A DNA stretch of 21,625 nucleotides from a virus. The position numbers were made by a program, and so were the translations under genes. The stretch covers positions 1 to 21,625 of the IMG/VR virus record IMGVR_UViG_3300035459_000078. One strand, 5' to 3'. Positions 1 to 7,176 of this stretch are shown here, one piece after another (position 1 is the stretch's first letter; every line of letters starts with the position of its first letter). A model generated the notes under the pieces. That model worked only from the letters and a program-made list of their open reading frames with translations. It made no database searches and was not told the DNA's origin.

Positions 1-315
1 GGATATGGGCATAATATATTCATCAATCGCCTTTATGTGGAAGAAACCATAAAGTATGATTACAAAGTATTTGAAAAAGTATTAAATAAAATAGATTATG
101 AAATATCTCTATCCGATGATGCTAAAGATATTTTACAATATATTTTGTCACGAGAATGGGAAGATGTTGAAACTAATTGGATACCGAGATTTTCATATAT
201 AAAAATGGTATATGCAACTAAAGGATGGGCAGGGAATAGGATTATAAATAGCTGGAACGAAATAAAGTTATGGTGGCAAAATTCTAATAAAGATCAATTT
301 TGCATGGAGGTATGA
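1..315 (+). CDS. Hypothetical protein, 5' end outside the window
   Basis: The frame is open from base 1 to the stop at 313-315. A GTG at 37 is a possible start, but it has no ribosome binding site in front of it and the frame stays open upstream, so the gene most likely begins before the window. The visible part is about 104 residues, rich in Trp, Lys and Glu, with no membrane segment and no motif I recognise. Its stop overlaps the ATGA at 312-315 in front of the next gene, as expected for translationally coupled phage genes. Function unknown. Confidence 0.55.
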   Translation, partial: GYGHNIFINRLYVEETIKYDYKVFEKVLNKIDYEISLSDDAKDILQYILSREWEDVETNWIPRFSYIKMVYATKGWAGNRIINSWNEIKLWWQNSNKDQFCMEV

Positions 316-317
316 AA

Positions 318-497
318 ATGGAAGAATTACTTTCTGCAATATCAAAAAGTGGATTTGATTCTTTAGATGAATTCAATGGATTAGTTTGTAAAGTTGATTT
401 AAGTACAAATATAGTTATAAGTAAATATAAAGAATGGCAATATAAAGATGGCACTAAAAATGGTTTATTAAAATTATTAGGGCAAAATAATGGGTAG
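318..497 (+). CDS. Small hypothetical protein
   Basis: This is a protein of about 59 residues with no recognised domain. Three in-frame ATGs lie at 300, 312 and 318. A GGAGG at 306-310 is best placed for 318 (7 nt), so I chose that start; 312 is close behind and would overlap the upstream stop. The sequence is a soluble mix of charged and aliphatic residues, with no Cys pairs and no membrane segment. The TAG stop at 495-497 lies inside the next gene, which starts at 490. Function unknown. Confidence 0.5.
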   Translation: MEELLSAISKSGFDSLDEFNGLVCKVDLSTNIVISKYKEWQYKDGTKNGLLKLLGQNNG

Positions 498-813
498 AAA
501 ACCCGGCACTAAATTATCCCAAGAGCAAAAAGACAAGATGCGAATAGGACGGATACAAAAGCGGAATAAGCCTATTGAAGTAAAAGTATATGAAAAGCCT
601 GTATTGAAAATATCTAGGCATTGGGGAACTGGCTTTGATTTTTGGCCTGCCATGCGAAATATACTTAGGCCATTGCATCGATATGACGAATGCCGAAAGC
701 TTGAAAGGGCAATTGTCAATAACGATATTTGGCAAAATAAGGAGGAAATTATAAAAATACTGGAAAATAGTTTTGTTGTGGAATATAAAAAATTGAAGAA
801 AGAATGTATATAA
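490..813 (+). CDS. Hypothetical protein with NUMOD3-like N-terminus
   Basis: The product is 107 residues. The first 25 or so residues (GRKPGTKLSQEQKDKMRIGR) read like one unit of the NUMOD3 DNA-binding repeat found in homing endonucleases, with a basic Gly/Lys turn, a Ser-x-Glu-type helix start and a Lys/Met/Ile helix. The rest is basic and Trp/Arg-rich with no nuclease motif I can see. It may be a small DNA-binding protein or a fragment of an old homing endonuclease. It overlaps the end of the previous gene by 8 nt. Its last bases contain a TATAAT-type element (809-814) that serves the next gene. Function unknown. Confidence 0.55.
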   Translation: MGRKPGTKLSQEQKDKMRIGRIQKRNKPIEVKVYEKPVLKISRHWGTGFDFWPAMRNILRPLHRYDECRKLERAIVNNDIWQNKEEIIKILENSFVVEYKKLKKECI

Positions 814-830
814 TATAGATTGATAGGAGG
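799..830 (+). promoter_or_regulatory. Recurrent AT-rich element ending in a ribosome binding site (copy 1)
   Basis: AAAGA, TATAAT (809-814), ATAGAT and AGGAGG (825-830) occur in this order directly in front of the gene at 836. Near-identical copies occur at 5721, 11121, 17063 and 18334, with weaker ones at 9290 and 18611. It resembles a -10 box but has no -35 hexamer 16-18 nt upstream. Either a phage-type promoter giving a very short leader, or an RNA-level element. Confidence 0.5.
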
Positions 831-835
831 ATAAT

Positions 836-1009
836 ATGAAAACTTATGCTTTTGTTGCTTTTATTATCAGTACATTTTTTCTTGGAATGGTAGTGGCGAG
901 TAATATAGAATATTGTAGAAATCATAAAAAGGATAAATTTACTATATATTTAATGTCAATTGGTTTTATATGTTTTGGTTATCTTGTAGCAATTAATTAT
1001 TTTAATTAA
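836..1009 (+). CDS. Small two-pass membrane protein
   Basis: ATG at 836 follows a strong AGGAGG at 825-830 with 5 nt spacing. The frame encodes 57 residues. Residues about 4-21 and about 38-53 are strongly hydrophobic, and a charged loop (Arg-Asn-His-Lys-Lys-Asp-Lys) separates them, so this is a likely hairpin of two membrane segments. No enzymatic residues are apparent. Phages use such proteins as holins, superinfection-exclusion factors or membrane anchors, but nothing here chooses between those roles. It sits alone after one copy of the recurrent TATAAT element, so it may head a transcript. Function unknown. Confidence 0.55.
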   Translation: MKTYAFVAFIISTFFLGMVVASNIEYCRNHKKDKFTIYLMSIGFICFGYLVAINYFN

Positions 1010-1016
1010 GGAGTAA

Positions 1017-1427
1017 ATGATGATGGAAATGAATGGCCAGATGGTAAAGTATTACATGGACGTAAAGGAAAACGATCCGACAAATCACAAGATCCATAGT
1101 TATGTAAATGAGCAATATTTCTATAAGGGGCTCGAGCGGGCAAAGGTAGAAAAGCTGTTTATCGATGAAAATGGCAGGGTTGATCTATTTGGCCTTGTGC
1201 AATTTCTTTGGGGAGCTTTTGCCGATGGCAGAATTGTAGCATTGCCAAATCACGAATGCCGAAAGGCAGTAACAGAATATATTACTAAGATCACTTCATG
1301 TAGTAATAAGCAAGTAGAAGGATTGGCAGAAAAGATTATTGAGACAAAACCAAAGACGCCAAGGAAGAGTAGGGCAAAGCCGAAGGTAGAAGCAATAGAA
1401 AATAGTAGTCCAATAGAGTCTGTTTAA
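1017..1427 (+). CDS. Hypothetical protein with basic C-terminal tail
   Basis: The product is up to 136 residues. Three tandem ATGs (1017, 1020, 1023) follow AAGGAG at 1008-1013. The second or third has better spacing (6 or 9 nt) than the first, so the true start may be 3-6 nt later. The body (about residues 20-105) is mixed helical with a Trp/Phe-rich stretch near 60-70. The C-terminus (about 108-125) is Lys/Arg/Pro-rich, as in DNA-binding tails. Codon use is less AT-biased than in the small neighbours, which in this window is a feature of core phage genes. No family recognised. Confidence 0.6.
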   Translation: MMMEMNGQMVKYYMDVKENDPTNHKIHSYVNEQYFYKGLERAKVEKLFIDENGRVDLFGLVQFLWGAFADGRIVALPNHECRKAVTEYITKITSCSNKQVEGLAEKIIETKPKTPRKSRAKPKVEAIENSSPIESV

Positions 1428-1463
1428 TCCTCTTTACATCTTATCGAAAGGAGTATATATTAT

Positions 1464-1637
1464 ATGTATGGAATAGTTATGGCAGTAACTAATCTAAAAC
1501 TTTGCACGGAGGAAATAGAGCCATTAGTGAAGCGAATAGGAACGTGCATTCCTATGAAGGCCTGCCAGCCCGCTTCATTAATGGCTTTTTATTTAACAAA
1601 TATTTATGAAAAAAAAACTTTATGGGATTATTTATAG
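1464..1637 (+). CDS. Small hypothetical protein overlapping the homing endonuclease
   Basis: ATG at 1464 follows AAAGGAG at 1447-1453. The frame encodes 57 residues with three Cys and a Pro/Met-rich middle. It runs 32 nt into the endonuclease gene, which starts at 1606 in another frame. The last ten or so residues are therefore encoded by endonuclease DNA, which raises the possibility that the original 3' end was lost when the endonuclease arrived. Codon use upstream of 1590 is less AT-rich than inside the endonuclease. No family recognised. Confidence 0.4.
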   Translation: MYGIVMAVTNLKLCTEEIEPLVKRIGTCIPMKACQPASLMAFYLTNIYEKKTLWDYL

Positions 1638-2643
1638 AGCTAGAAATGTTATGAATAACAAAGTGTATATTGGACAAACTATAAAGACACTACGTGAAAG
1701 AAAAAAAGAACATATATTTAGTGCTCTTTATGGAATAGACACTTATTTTTATTCAGCAATAAAAAAATATGGCAAAGAAAATTTCAAATGGAAAGTAATA
1801 GAAAAAATCTATAATAAAAAACAATTAGATAATAAAGAAAAATATTGGATCAGATTTTATAAAAGTAATAATAGCGAATATGGTTATAATTTAACTTCAG
1901 GTGGAAAATCTGGAGGACATCTTAATGAAAGTACAAGAAACAAAATAGGTTCTCGTCATAAGGGTAAAATAGTTTCTGAAGAAACAAGAACAAAAATGAG
2001 TTTAGCACAAAAAGGCAGAATAATTTCTGAAGAGACTAGAAAGAAAATGAGTTTATCTAGAATAGGAACGCATAGAAGTCCTGAATGTTGTAAAAATATT
2101 AGTGAAGGTAAAAAAGCGAAACATTTAGTCAATTCCCCAGAAAGAAGAAAACAAATAAGTGAATTTAATAAAGGCAAACATTTATCAGAAGAAACTAAAA
2201 AGAAAATAAGTCTTGCAAACACAGGAAGAAAGTTCCCACCTGAATTTGGAGAAAAAATATCAAAAGCGAATAAAGGTAGAAAATTATCAAAAGAACAAAT
2301 AGAATTTTTAAGGAAAATAAATACCGGAAAGCATCATTCAGAAGAAACAAAAAGAAAAATTGGATTAAAATCGAGTATAAACAATAAAGGTAATAAATAT
2401 CGTTTAGGATATATAACACCTGAGGAAACCAAAAGAAAAATAAGCAAATCTAATACTGGTAAAAAACATAAAGAAAGTTTTCCTGGAAGTTTTAATTTAT
2501 CCGCAAAAAATAGATGGGCAAAAAGAAGAGAAAATAATTGGAAAATGTCAGATGAAACAAGAAAAAAGCACAGTGAAGCTACAAAAAGATATTATGAAAA
2601 TAAACGGATAGAAGCAAAAAAAAGGAAGAACAATGAAAATTGA
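1606..2643 (+). CDS. GIY-YIG homing-type endonuclease with NUMOD3 repeats
   Basis: This is a 345-residue site-specific DNA nuclease of the GIY-YIG family, resembling free-standing phage homing endonucleases (Seg type). The N-terminal nuclease domain (about residues 5-95) shows GIIY at 7-10, YIG at 21-23, an Arg at 30 or 32 in the catalytic position, and Glu78 before Tyr-Trp as the probable metal ligand. From about residue 105 to 285 there are roughly nine NUMOD3 DNA-binding repeats, most at a 17-residue pitch, with the Ser-Glu-Glu-Thr signature at 124, 141, 194 and 245 and variants between. The C-terminus is very basic. It sits between replication genes and overlaps the primase start, so the primase ribosome binding site lies inside it. 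Confidence 0.9.
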   Translation: MKKKLYGIIYRARNVMNNKVYIGQTIKTLRERKKEHIFSALYGIDTYFYSAIKKYGKENFKWKVIEKIYNKKQLDNKEKYWIRFYKSNNSEYGYNLTSGGKSGGHLNESTRNKIGSRHKGKIVSEETRTKMSLAQKGRIISEETRKKMSLSRIGTHRSPECCKNISEGKKAKHLVNSPERRKQISEFNKGKHLSEETKKKISLANTGRKFPPEFGEKISKANKGRKLSKEQIEFLRKINTGKHHSEETKRKIGLKSSINNKGNKYRLGYITPEETKRKISKSNTGKKHKESFPGSFNLSAKNRWAKRRENNWKMSDETRKKHSEATKRYYENKRIEAKKRKNNEN

Positions 2644-3511
2644 TCTTCCAAATATATTCAAACAATACGGAATAAAATATCAAATAGGGGATAATGGTTG
2701 GATAAATATTTGTTGTCCAAATTGCAATGATACTAAATATCACGGAGGGTTTAATCTAAATGAATTTTACTATAATTGTTGGCGATGTGGTGGAATAAAT
2801 GCTAAAGATATTTTACAAAAAATACTAGGTTTATCTTATAATACCTTAAATACTTTATTGAGTGAAAATACTACTGATAAAATAATATTACACAAATTAA
2901 ATAAAAAGCAGAATAGAAAAGATATTGAATTACCCGGATATCCATTAAATGAAAGAGAAAGAAAATATTTAATAAACCGGAATTTCGATCCTGATTATCT
3001 AATTGATACCTATAAAATACAAGGCGGTGGAATAATAGGGGAATGGAATTTCAGAATTATTGTCCCGGTTTTTTGCCAAAATAAATTAGTTACTTTTTTA
3101 GGAAGAACAATTGTAAATAACGAAGTTAGATATAGAAACTTGAAATCAGATAAAGCATTAATTTCAAATAAAAAAATATTGTATAATTTGGATAATTGTA
3201 ATAGTGATTATATAATAGTAGTTGAAGGCCCATTTGATTGTTGGAGATTAGGTCCTGATAATGTTTCTTGTTCTTTCGGTATTGAAATTACTCCAGAGCA
3301 AATAAATCTATTGGCCAAGCGATATAAAAAAGTAATATTTTTATTTGATAACGAGAAACAGGCGCAGGATCGAGCGAAAAAATATGGTTCTGAATTATCT
3401 TCATTGGGTGTGGAGGTGGAAATATTCAACCCTGAATTTGAACATGATCCTGGTGATTATACTTTGGAAGAAGAATCGGCAGTAAGGAGGGAATTGTGTT
3501 TATTACAATAA
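2633..3511 (+). CDS. dnaG: DNA primase, CHC2 zinc finger plus Toprim
   Basis: The product makes RNA primers for phage replication. At 292 residues it is about half the length of bacterial DnaG. An N-terminal zinc finger has Cys28-x2-Cys31 and Cys49-x2-Cys52. A Toprim core follows, with the Val-Glu-Gly motif (Glu198), Phe-Asp-Asn (Asp239) and the later His-Asp-Pro-Gly-Asp (271-275) resembling the DnaG Asp-Pro-x-Asp motif. There is no fused helicase domain; the DnaB-like helicase is separate at 7857. The start overlaps the endonuclease gene by 11 nt and has AAGGAAG upstream. The bacterial C-terminal helicase-binding domain appears to be missing. The family is clear; the exact partners are inferred. 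Confidence 0.85.
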   Translation: MKIDLPNIFKQYGIKYQIGDNGWINICCPNCNDTKYHGGFNLNEFYYNCWRCGGINAKDILQKILGLSYNTLNTLLSENTTDKIILHKLNKKQNRKDIELPGYPLNERERKYLINRNFDPDYLIDTYKIQGGGIIGEWNFRIIVPVFCQNKLVTFLGRTIVNNEVRYRNLKSDKALISNKKILYNLDNCNSDYIIVVEGPFDCWRLGPDNVSCSFGIEITPEQINLLAKRYKKVIFLFDNEKQAQDRAKKYGSELSSLGVEVEIFNPEFEHDPGDYTLEEESAVRRELCLLQ

Positions 3512-3660
3512 AAAAAGAAGATGTTAATGACGATTATTGGAATTATATGATTGGTAAAGAATATGAATTAAATGATTATTTGGATGGACCATATGGGGAT
3601 CAATTTAATAATGAAACCATAATTATTTTAACATCAGCAATAAAAACATTGTTAAAATGA
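3496..3660 (+). CDS. Small hypothetical protein, GTG start
   Basis: GTG at 3496 follows AAGGAGG at 3484-3490 with 5 nt spacing. The frame encodes 54 residues, acidic in the middle and ending in a hydrophobic helix-like stretch. It starts inside the primase gene and ends in an ATGA overlap with the next gene at 3657. The strong ribosome binding site and the clean overlaps at both ends are the evidence that it is real. No family recognised. Confidence 0.5.
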   Translation: MFITIKKEDVNDDYWNYMIGKEYELNDYLDGPYGDQFNNETIIILTSAIKTLLK

Positions 3661-3995
3661 AATCACCTAAATCATCCTGCGAAATGTCAAATAAATTATT
3701 GCAAGAATGTTTTGCGAAGATACCAGGCTTTATGCTTCGTAATCATTCCGTAACCACATCATCTATTTATTGCAAAATGCCAGATGGCTATAGTTTGCGT
3801 ATTGGCGATCATAAAGGACGAGAAAAGTATTCATATAAATATAACCTTGATCCAAATATAAAAAGAAAGGGTTATTGGAAAAAGGAATATAATAAAATAA
3901 ATAAGCGTGATTATTGGAGATATTATACAGGGAATGTGGATGATTTGATTGAAACATTGAATAGCAGAAAATGGAATAAGGAGATGGCAAAATGA
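3657..3995 (+). CDS. Hypothetical protein, aromatic and basic
   Basis: The product is 112 residues, rich in Tyr, Lys and Trp. An unusual Lys/Tyr/Asn stretch (about 55-90) suggests a nucleic-acid-binding surface, but no fold is recognised. The start overlaps the previous stop (ATGA) and has no good ribosome binding site of its own, so it probably depends on coupling; an internal ATG at 3684 is the alternative. It ends in an ATGA overlap with the gene at 3992, within the group between primase and SNF2-like helicase. Function unknown. Confidence 0.5.
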   Translation: MKSPKSSCEMSNKLLQECFAKIPGFMLRNHSVTTSSIYCKMPDGYSLRIGDHKGREKYSYKYNLDPNIKRKGYWKKEYNKINKRDYWRYYTGNVDDLIETLNSRKWNKEMAK

Positions 3996-4258
3996 ACCTT
4001 TTGTTTTGGGAAGATAAAGAGTCTGATTTTATAAATGAATTAGGCATCAAATGGTGGATAGACCATGATACTATGAAGTTTTCAAAATTAAATAGTAAAT
4101 ATCAAATTTTCGTAATTAAAAATAATGATAACATTACAAGAGTAATTACAGATAATGAAAAGCAAGAAATAATTTACGAATCTCAACAATTAGAGGCTAT
4201 TGGAGCATTTTGCGATGTATTGAATTTTATGGAAACTGATAAATATAAGAATGGCTAA
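3992..4258 (+). CDS. Hypothetical protein upstream of the SNF2-like helicase
   Basis: The product is 88 residues. AAGGAG at 3977-3982 lies 9 nt before the ATG. It is acidic and looks like a compact alpha/beta domain, with no Cys pairs or catalytic motif. Its end overlaps the SNF2-like helicase start by 8 nt, so the two are probably made together, but that alone does not establish a shared function. No family recognised. Confidence 0.55.
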   Translation: MNLLFWEDKESDFINELGIKWWIDHDTMKFSKLNSKYQIFVIKNNDNITRVITDNEKQEIIYESQQLEAIGAFCDVLNFMETDKYKNG

Positions 4259-5714
4259 ACTAAAATATCTTCCTTATCAAAAAGAATATATCAAATTTGT
4301 CGAAGAGCATAATGGCTATGCTATTAATGGATCAAAATGCGGTGTAGGCAAAACAATAGAAACAATAGGCACAATGGATATTAGTTATCCAGGAAAATAT
4401 GTAATCATTTGCACTAAGTCAATGAAGTATAAATGGGCACGAGAAATCAAAAAATGGACAGGTAACGATTCATATATAATTACTGGAGAAAAAGAATATA
4501 GTTTACCTAAAAACTATAATTACTATATTATCAATTATCATATATTAGGTAGAGAAAATATTTCAGATAGAAAGAAAGAAAATAAACGAAAGGCATTATT
4601 TGATAAAAAAGAACTATTAAGAAAACAGGAGGAAGGATCAAACTATAAAAAGCATAGATATAAAAAAAGTATAGTTAGATTAGAGGGATGGTTTAGAGAA
4701 CTAGCTAAATTAGATATTACAGGTATCGTTCCAGATGAAGCGCATAAATTTGGAAACCCAAAAGCTATATGGACAATGTGCTTGAATGAAATGATGAAAG
4801 AAATAAAACCCAAAGTATTTTTACCCTTATCAGGAACCTTAACAAGAAAATATCCCAAAAAACTATGGACTATTTTACATTTAACCGCACCTAAATTATT
4901 CCCTAAAGAGTATTCTTTTTATTGGCGTTATTGCGGGCCTTCAATTGGGTATAAAGGTGGATGGGAATTTAACGGATCGAGTAATGAAAAAGAATTGCAT
5001 CAAAAATTAAAAAAAATAATGGTAATGCAAGAAAAGTTTAGGAAAGAACCAATATTTAATGTAGTTCCATTAGAGTTAAATAAATTAGAAGAAAAAAATT
5101 ATATTAACATAAGTAACGAATTAAAAGAATTATTAAGACATAACAAAAGTAAATTAGAAATAAAAAATAGTTTTAGTAAATTAAAACGATTAGCGTATTT
5201 AGCCAAAAGAAACGCGTTATTTGTATGGATAGATGAATATTTAGAAGATCATGATAAATTGGTAGTTTCCGTTTGGCACAAAAACGTTATGGATGATTTA
5301 TATACTAAATATAAAACTATTGCAGTAAAAATAGATGGGTCCGTTGCTACTGACGCAAAAAGACAAGAAGCCGAGGATAAATTTCAAACCGATAAAAAAG
5401 TTAAATTGATTTTTATCCAAACAGAGGCAGGAGGCGAAGGACTAACATTGTCAGTAAGTGAAGGAATAGCAATAGTCGAAATACCTGATACGCCAGGACA
5501 ATTGATTCAAGTATTATCAAGAATAGATAGACCAGGACAAAAGGCAGAAAGAGCAATGATATATTTCCCATTTGCCAATGGAACTATTGAAAATATAGTG
5601 GCAGATAGGATAGAAGAAAGTTTCAGGTCAATGTCGATGATACTTGACGGCAAGGAATCGAAGGGGATTTTTAATTATAGTTTCGACGAAATACTTATGA
5701 AAAATCTTACATAA
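4251..5714 (+). CDS. SNF2-like DNA helicase/translocase
   Basis: This is a 487-residue superfamily 2 ATPase. The first RecA lobe has the Walker A motif GSKCGVGKT (27-35), DEAH (162-165) and the Ser-Gly-Thr motif III (194-196). The second lobe has motif V EAGGEGLTL (392-400) and motif VI QVLSRIDRPGQ (420-430), where Arg-x-x-Arg-x-Gly-Gln is typical of SNF2 proteins. There are no obvious accessory domains. Many phages encode such an enzyme near replication genes, where it is thought to remodel or translocate on double-stranded DNA during replication, recombination or repair. The exact role here is inferred. Only a weak ribosome binding site precedes the ATG, and the gene overlaps the one upstream. 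Confidence 0.88.
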   Translation: MAKLKYLPYQKEYIKFVEEHNGYAINGSKCGVGKTIETIGTMDISYPGKYVIICTKSMKYKWAREIKKWTGNDSYIITGEKEYSLPKNYNYYIINYHILGRENISDRKKENKRKALFDKKELLRKQEEGSNYKKHRYKKSIVRLEGWFRELAKLDITGIVPDEAHKFGNPKAIWTMCLNEMMKEIKPKVFLPLSGTLTRKYPKKLWTILHLTAPKLFPKEYSFYWRYCGPSIGYKGGWEFNGSSNEKELHQKLKKIMVMQEKFRKEPIFNVVPLELNKLEEKNYINISNELKELLRHNKSKLEIKNSFSKLKRLAYLAKRNALFVWIDEYLEDHDKLVVSVWHKNVMDDLYTKYKTIAVKIDGSVATDAKRQEAEDKFQTDKKVKLIFIQTEAGGEGLTLSVSEGIAIVEIPDTPGQLIQVLSRIDRPGQKAERAMIYFPFANGTIENIVADRIEESFRSMSMILDGKESKGIFNYSFDEILMKNLT

Positions 5715-5720
5715 AAATTG

Positions 5721-5748
5721 AAAGATAGTATATAATATAGATAGGAGG
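5721..5748 (+). promoter_or_regulatory. Recurrent AT-rich element ending in a ribosome binding site (copy 2)
   Basis: This is the best copy: AAAGATAG, TATAAT at 5731-5736, ATAGAT and AGGAGG at 5743-5748, followed by ATG at 5754. If it is a -10 box, transcription would start close to the A at 5743, leaving almost no leader. The best -35 candidate (TTACAT, 5707-5712, 18 nt spacing) is poor. Confidence 0.55.
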
Positions 5749-5753
5749 GTGAA

Positions 5754-6068
5754 ATGGATTATCCTAAAGAATGGATAGATGAAATTGATAATATAAAAGT
5801 ATTAAGCTTATCAGGAGATTTGATTTTATATTATGATAAACATCCAGATGAATTAAAGGCAAAATTAAAAGATGAAGAAACTAGATGGGCTGGATATGAT
5901 GGCAATTTACCAAATAAAGAAATAACTTGTGCAAGTATTTGTATATTTGATTCTAATACAGAAAGATATTCAGATACATCAGTATATAAAAATAAAAAGG
6001 GATATTGGTTTAAGAAAGCTGGAAAGAAATATTATTTTAATATAGATTTTTTAGATAAACTAGAATGA
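5754..6068 (+). CDS. Hypothetical protein
   Basis: The product is 104 residues, with a strong AGGAGG 5 nt before the ATG as part of the recurrent element. It is rich in Asp, Lys and Tyr, ends in an aromatic Lys/Tyr stretch and appears soluble. It probably heads a transcript of tightly packed small genes that continues to the HNH and helicase genes. It overlaps the next start by 4 nt (ATGA). No family recognised. Confidence 0.6.
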   Translation: MDYPKEWIDEIDNIKVLSLSGDLILYYDKHPDELKAKLKDEETRWAGYDGNLPNKEITCASICIFDSNTERYSDTSVYKNKKGYWFKKAGKKYYFNIDFLDKLE

Positions 6069-6262
6069 AATATATAGTCAAGGTTCCCAAGTATCTATCT
6101 GATTTTCAATTTACCTATTATATCAAGCGCATTACCAATTACAAAAAATTATGGAATGGCGTCAATTTATGCTTAGATATTGAACATGCCCATAGATATT
6201 GTTCTGAAAGCACGGCGCAAAAAGCATCGATAGCCTATAATGGGGAGGTGGTAATTATATGA
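6065..6262 (+). CDS. Small hypothetical protein
   Basis: The product is 65 residues and basic, with Tyr-rich N-terminal and central segments and two Cys (about 38 and 48) that do not form a recognisable zinc motif. The start is coupled to the previous stop by ATGA. A GGAGG at 6244-6248, near its 3' end, serves the next gene. Function unknown. Confidence 0.5.
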   Translation: MKYIVKVPKYLSDFQFTYYIKRITNYKKLWNGVNLCLDIEHAHRYCSESTAQKASIAYNGEVVII

Positions 6263-6396
6263 ATAAATATAAATGGATTACTTATAATGATAATACAAAT
6301 AGGCATATTGGTATTTTATCTAATGTATATATTTTTGATTGTAGAAACATGAAATTAAGTATTATTGAAAAAATTAAATATGGTGTTCTAAAATGA
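6259..6396 (+). CDS. Very small hypothetical protein
   Basis: ATG at 6259 overlaps the previous stop (ATGA) and has GGAGG at 6244-6248. The frame encodes 45 residues and ends in another ATGA overlap with the gene at 6393. It fills the gap between two well-spaced genes exactly, which is the main reason to believe it. It is basic, has one Cys and no membrane segment. Function unknown. Confidence 0.45.
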   Translation: MNKYKWITYNDNTNRHIGILSNVYIFDCRNMKLSIIEKIKYGVLK

Positions 6397-6589
6397 AATA
6401 TTCATTTGGTACGATCAAAGACGGCAGAAGGAAGGATATATTTTCCATAATCATTTTCAGCTTTCCAATATTTTCATATTTCATTATTGATTTCAGAAAG
6501 GATGTAAAATATTTTGCCAATGAATCGATGAAAGTAGGATTTTTATATATTCTAGGTTTTCATGTTTTTACTAAGGAAGTAAAATAATG
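6393..6589 (+). CDS. Small membrane protein
   Basis: The product is 64 residues. A long hydrophobic, Phe/Ile-rich stretch at about 16-34 and a shorter one at about 48-60 suggest one or two membrane segments. A charged N-terminus (Lys-Asp-Gly-Arg-Arg-Lys-Asp) probably stays in the cytoplasm. The start is coupled to the previous stop by ATGA, and the stop TAA overlaps the next ATG (TAATG). It lies among soluble small genes, so its role cannot be read from context. Confidence 0.5.
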
Positions 6590-6820
6590 GATAGGCCATC
6601 AGTTGAACAAGTTGCATGGGTATTTAATAAAATATGTGAAAATGCCGGAAAAGGAACATTTAGATATTTAATTTATGATGTAATGGGATTTGAAAGTAGG
6701 GATTATGAAACTCTATATAGAGCTGGTGGAATGTCAATAAATAATGCTATGGATATTGCCATAAATGAAAAGAATATTATTTATAGATTATTCTGGAAAC
6801 TATTCAAGAAGATACCTTGA
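6587..6820 (+). CDS. Hypothetical protein
   Basis: The product is 77 residues with AAGGAAG about 8 nt before the ATG. The middle (Tyr-Asp-Val-Met-Gly-Phe and Leu-Tyr-Arg-Ala-Gly-Gly-Met) looks like a small helical domain of the kind often seen as an orphan phage protein. The C-terminus is basic and aromatic. It ends by overlapping the TTG start of the metallopeptidase-like gene. No family I can name. Confidence 0.55.
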   Translation: MDRPSVEQVAWVFNKICENAGKGTFRYLIYDVMGFESRDYETLYRAGGMSINNAMDIAINEKNIIYRLFWKLFKKIP

Positions 6821-7176
6821 AAGAATATATTGGTTCATATTGGTATATGCCAGAACATAAACACAAGGAATATGAATTAGCAGTTTATCTATATGATACT
6901 AAAGAAGAAATGATTGAAGACAATAAACTATTAAAAGGATCGTTTGGGTTGTTTGTTCCTGCGAGTCAAAATAGTTCGTATATCGGTAGTGTAAAATTGG
7001 CTAAAGATGCCTTGACGATTGATACAATAGTTCACGAATGTTGTCATGCCGCAATTGAAACTTGTTATCATATGGGAAAATGTTTTTCCAAACGTTATGA
7101 AGAAACAATAGTTGGAATTACCGGATTATATTCAAAAGCATTGATAGAAAAATTGAAGGATAAAATATTATGGTGA
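6817..7176 (+). CDS. Zincin-like small protein with HExxH motif
   Basis: This is a 119-residue protein with HECCH at 73-77, an exact HExxH zinc-binding motif inside a predicted helix, followed about 18 residues later by Glu-Glu (95-96) in a second helix that could supply the third ligand. This layout is typical of small zincin metallopeptidases. The TTG start at 6817 overlaps the upstream stop (TTGA). The unusual Cys-Cys between the two His could affect metal binding. The substrate is unknown. It is next to a papain-like gene and an HNH gene, so an anti-host or processing role is possible but not shown. Confidence 0.6.
   Translation: MKEYIGSYWYMPEHKHKEYELAVYLYDTKEEMIEDNKLLKGSFGLFVPASQNSSYIGSVKLAKDALTIDTIVHECCHAAIETCYHMGKCFSKRYEETIVGITGLYSKALIEKLKDKILW

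Noticed and set aside
1540-1600. GAAGGCCTGCCAGCCCGCTTC followed by a T-rich stretch, as a possible terminator
   Set aside because: Only four outer pairs form before a mismatch, the T-run is distant and interrupted, and the stretch lies inside a plausible small gene.
1956-2222. Open frames on the - strand, including 1956-2222, 10407-10676 and 17787-18281
   Set aside because: They lie opposite clear + strand genes, lack ribosome binding sites and have low-complexity Phe/Leu/Ser-rich products typical of antisense shadows.
1920-2460. Regular DNA repeats that could suggest a CRISPR or tandem array
   Set aside because: The about 51-nt period is the coding DNA of the NUMOD3 protein repeats; units differ and there are no spacers.
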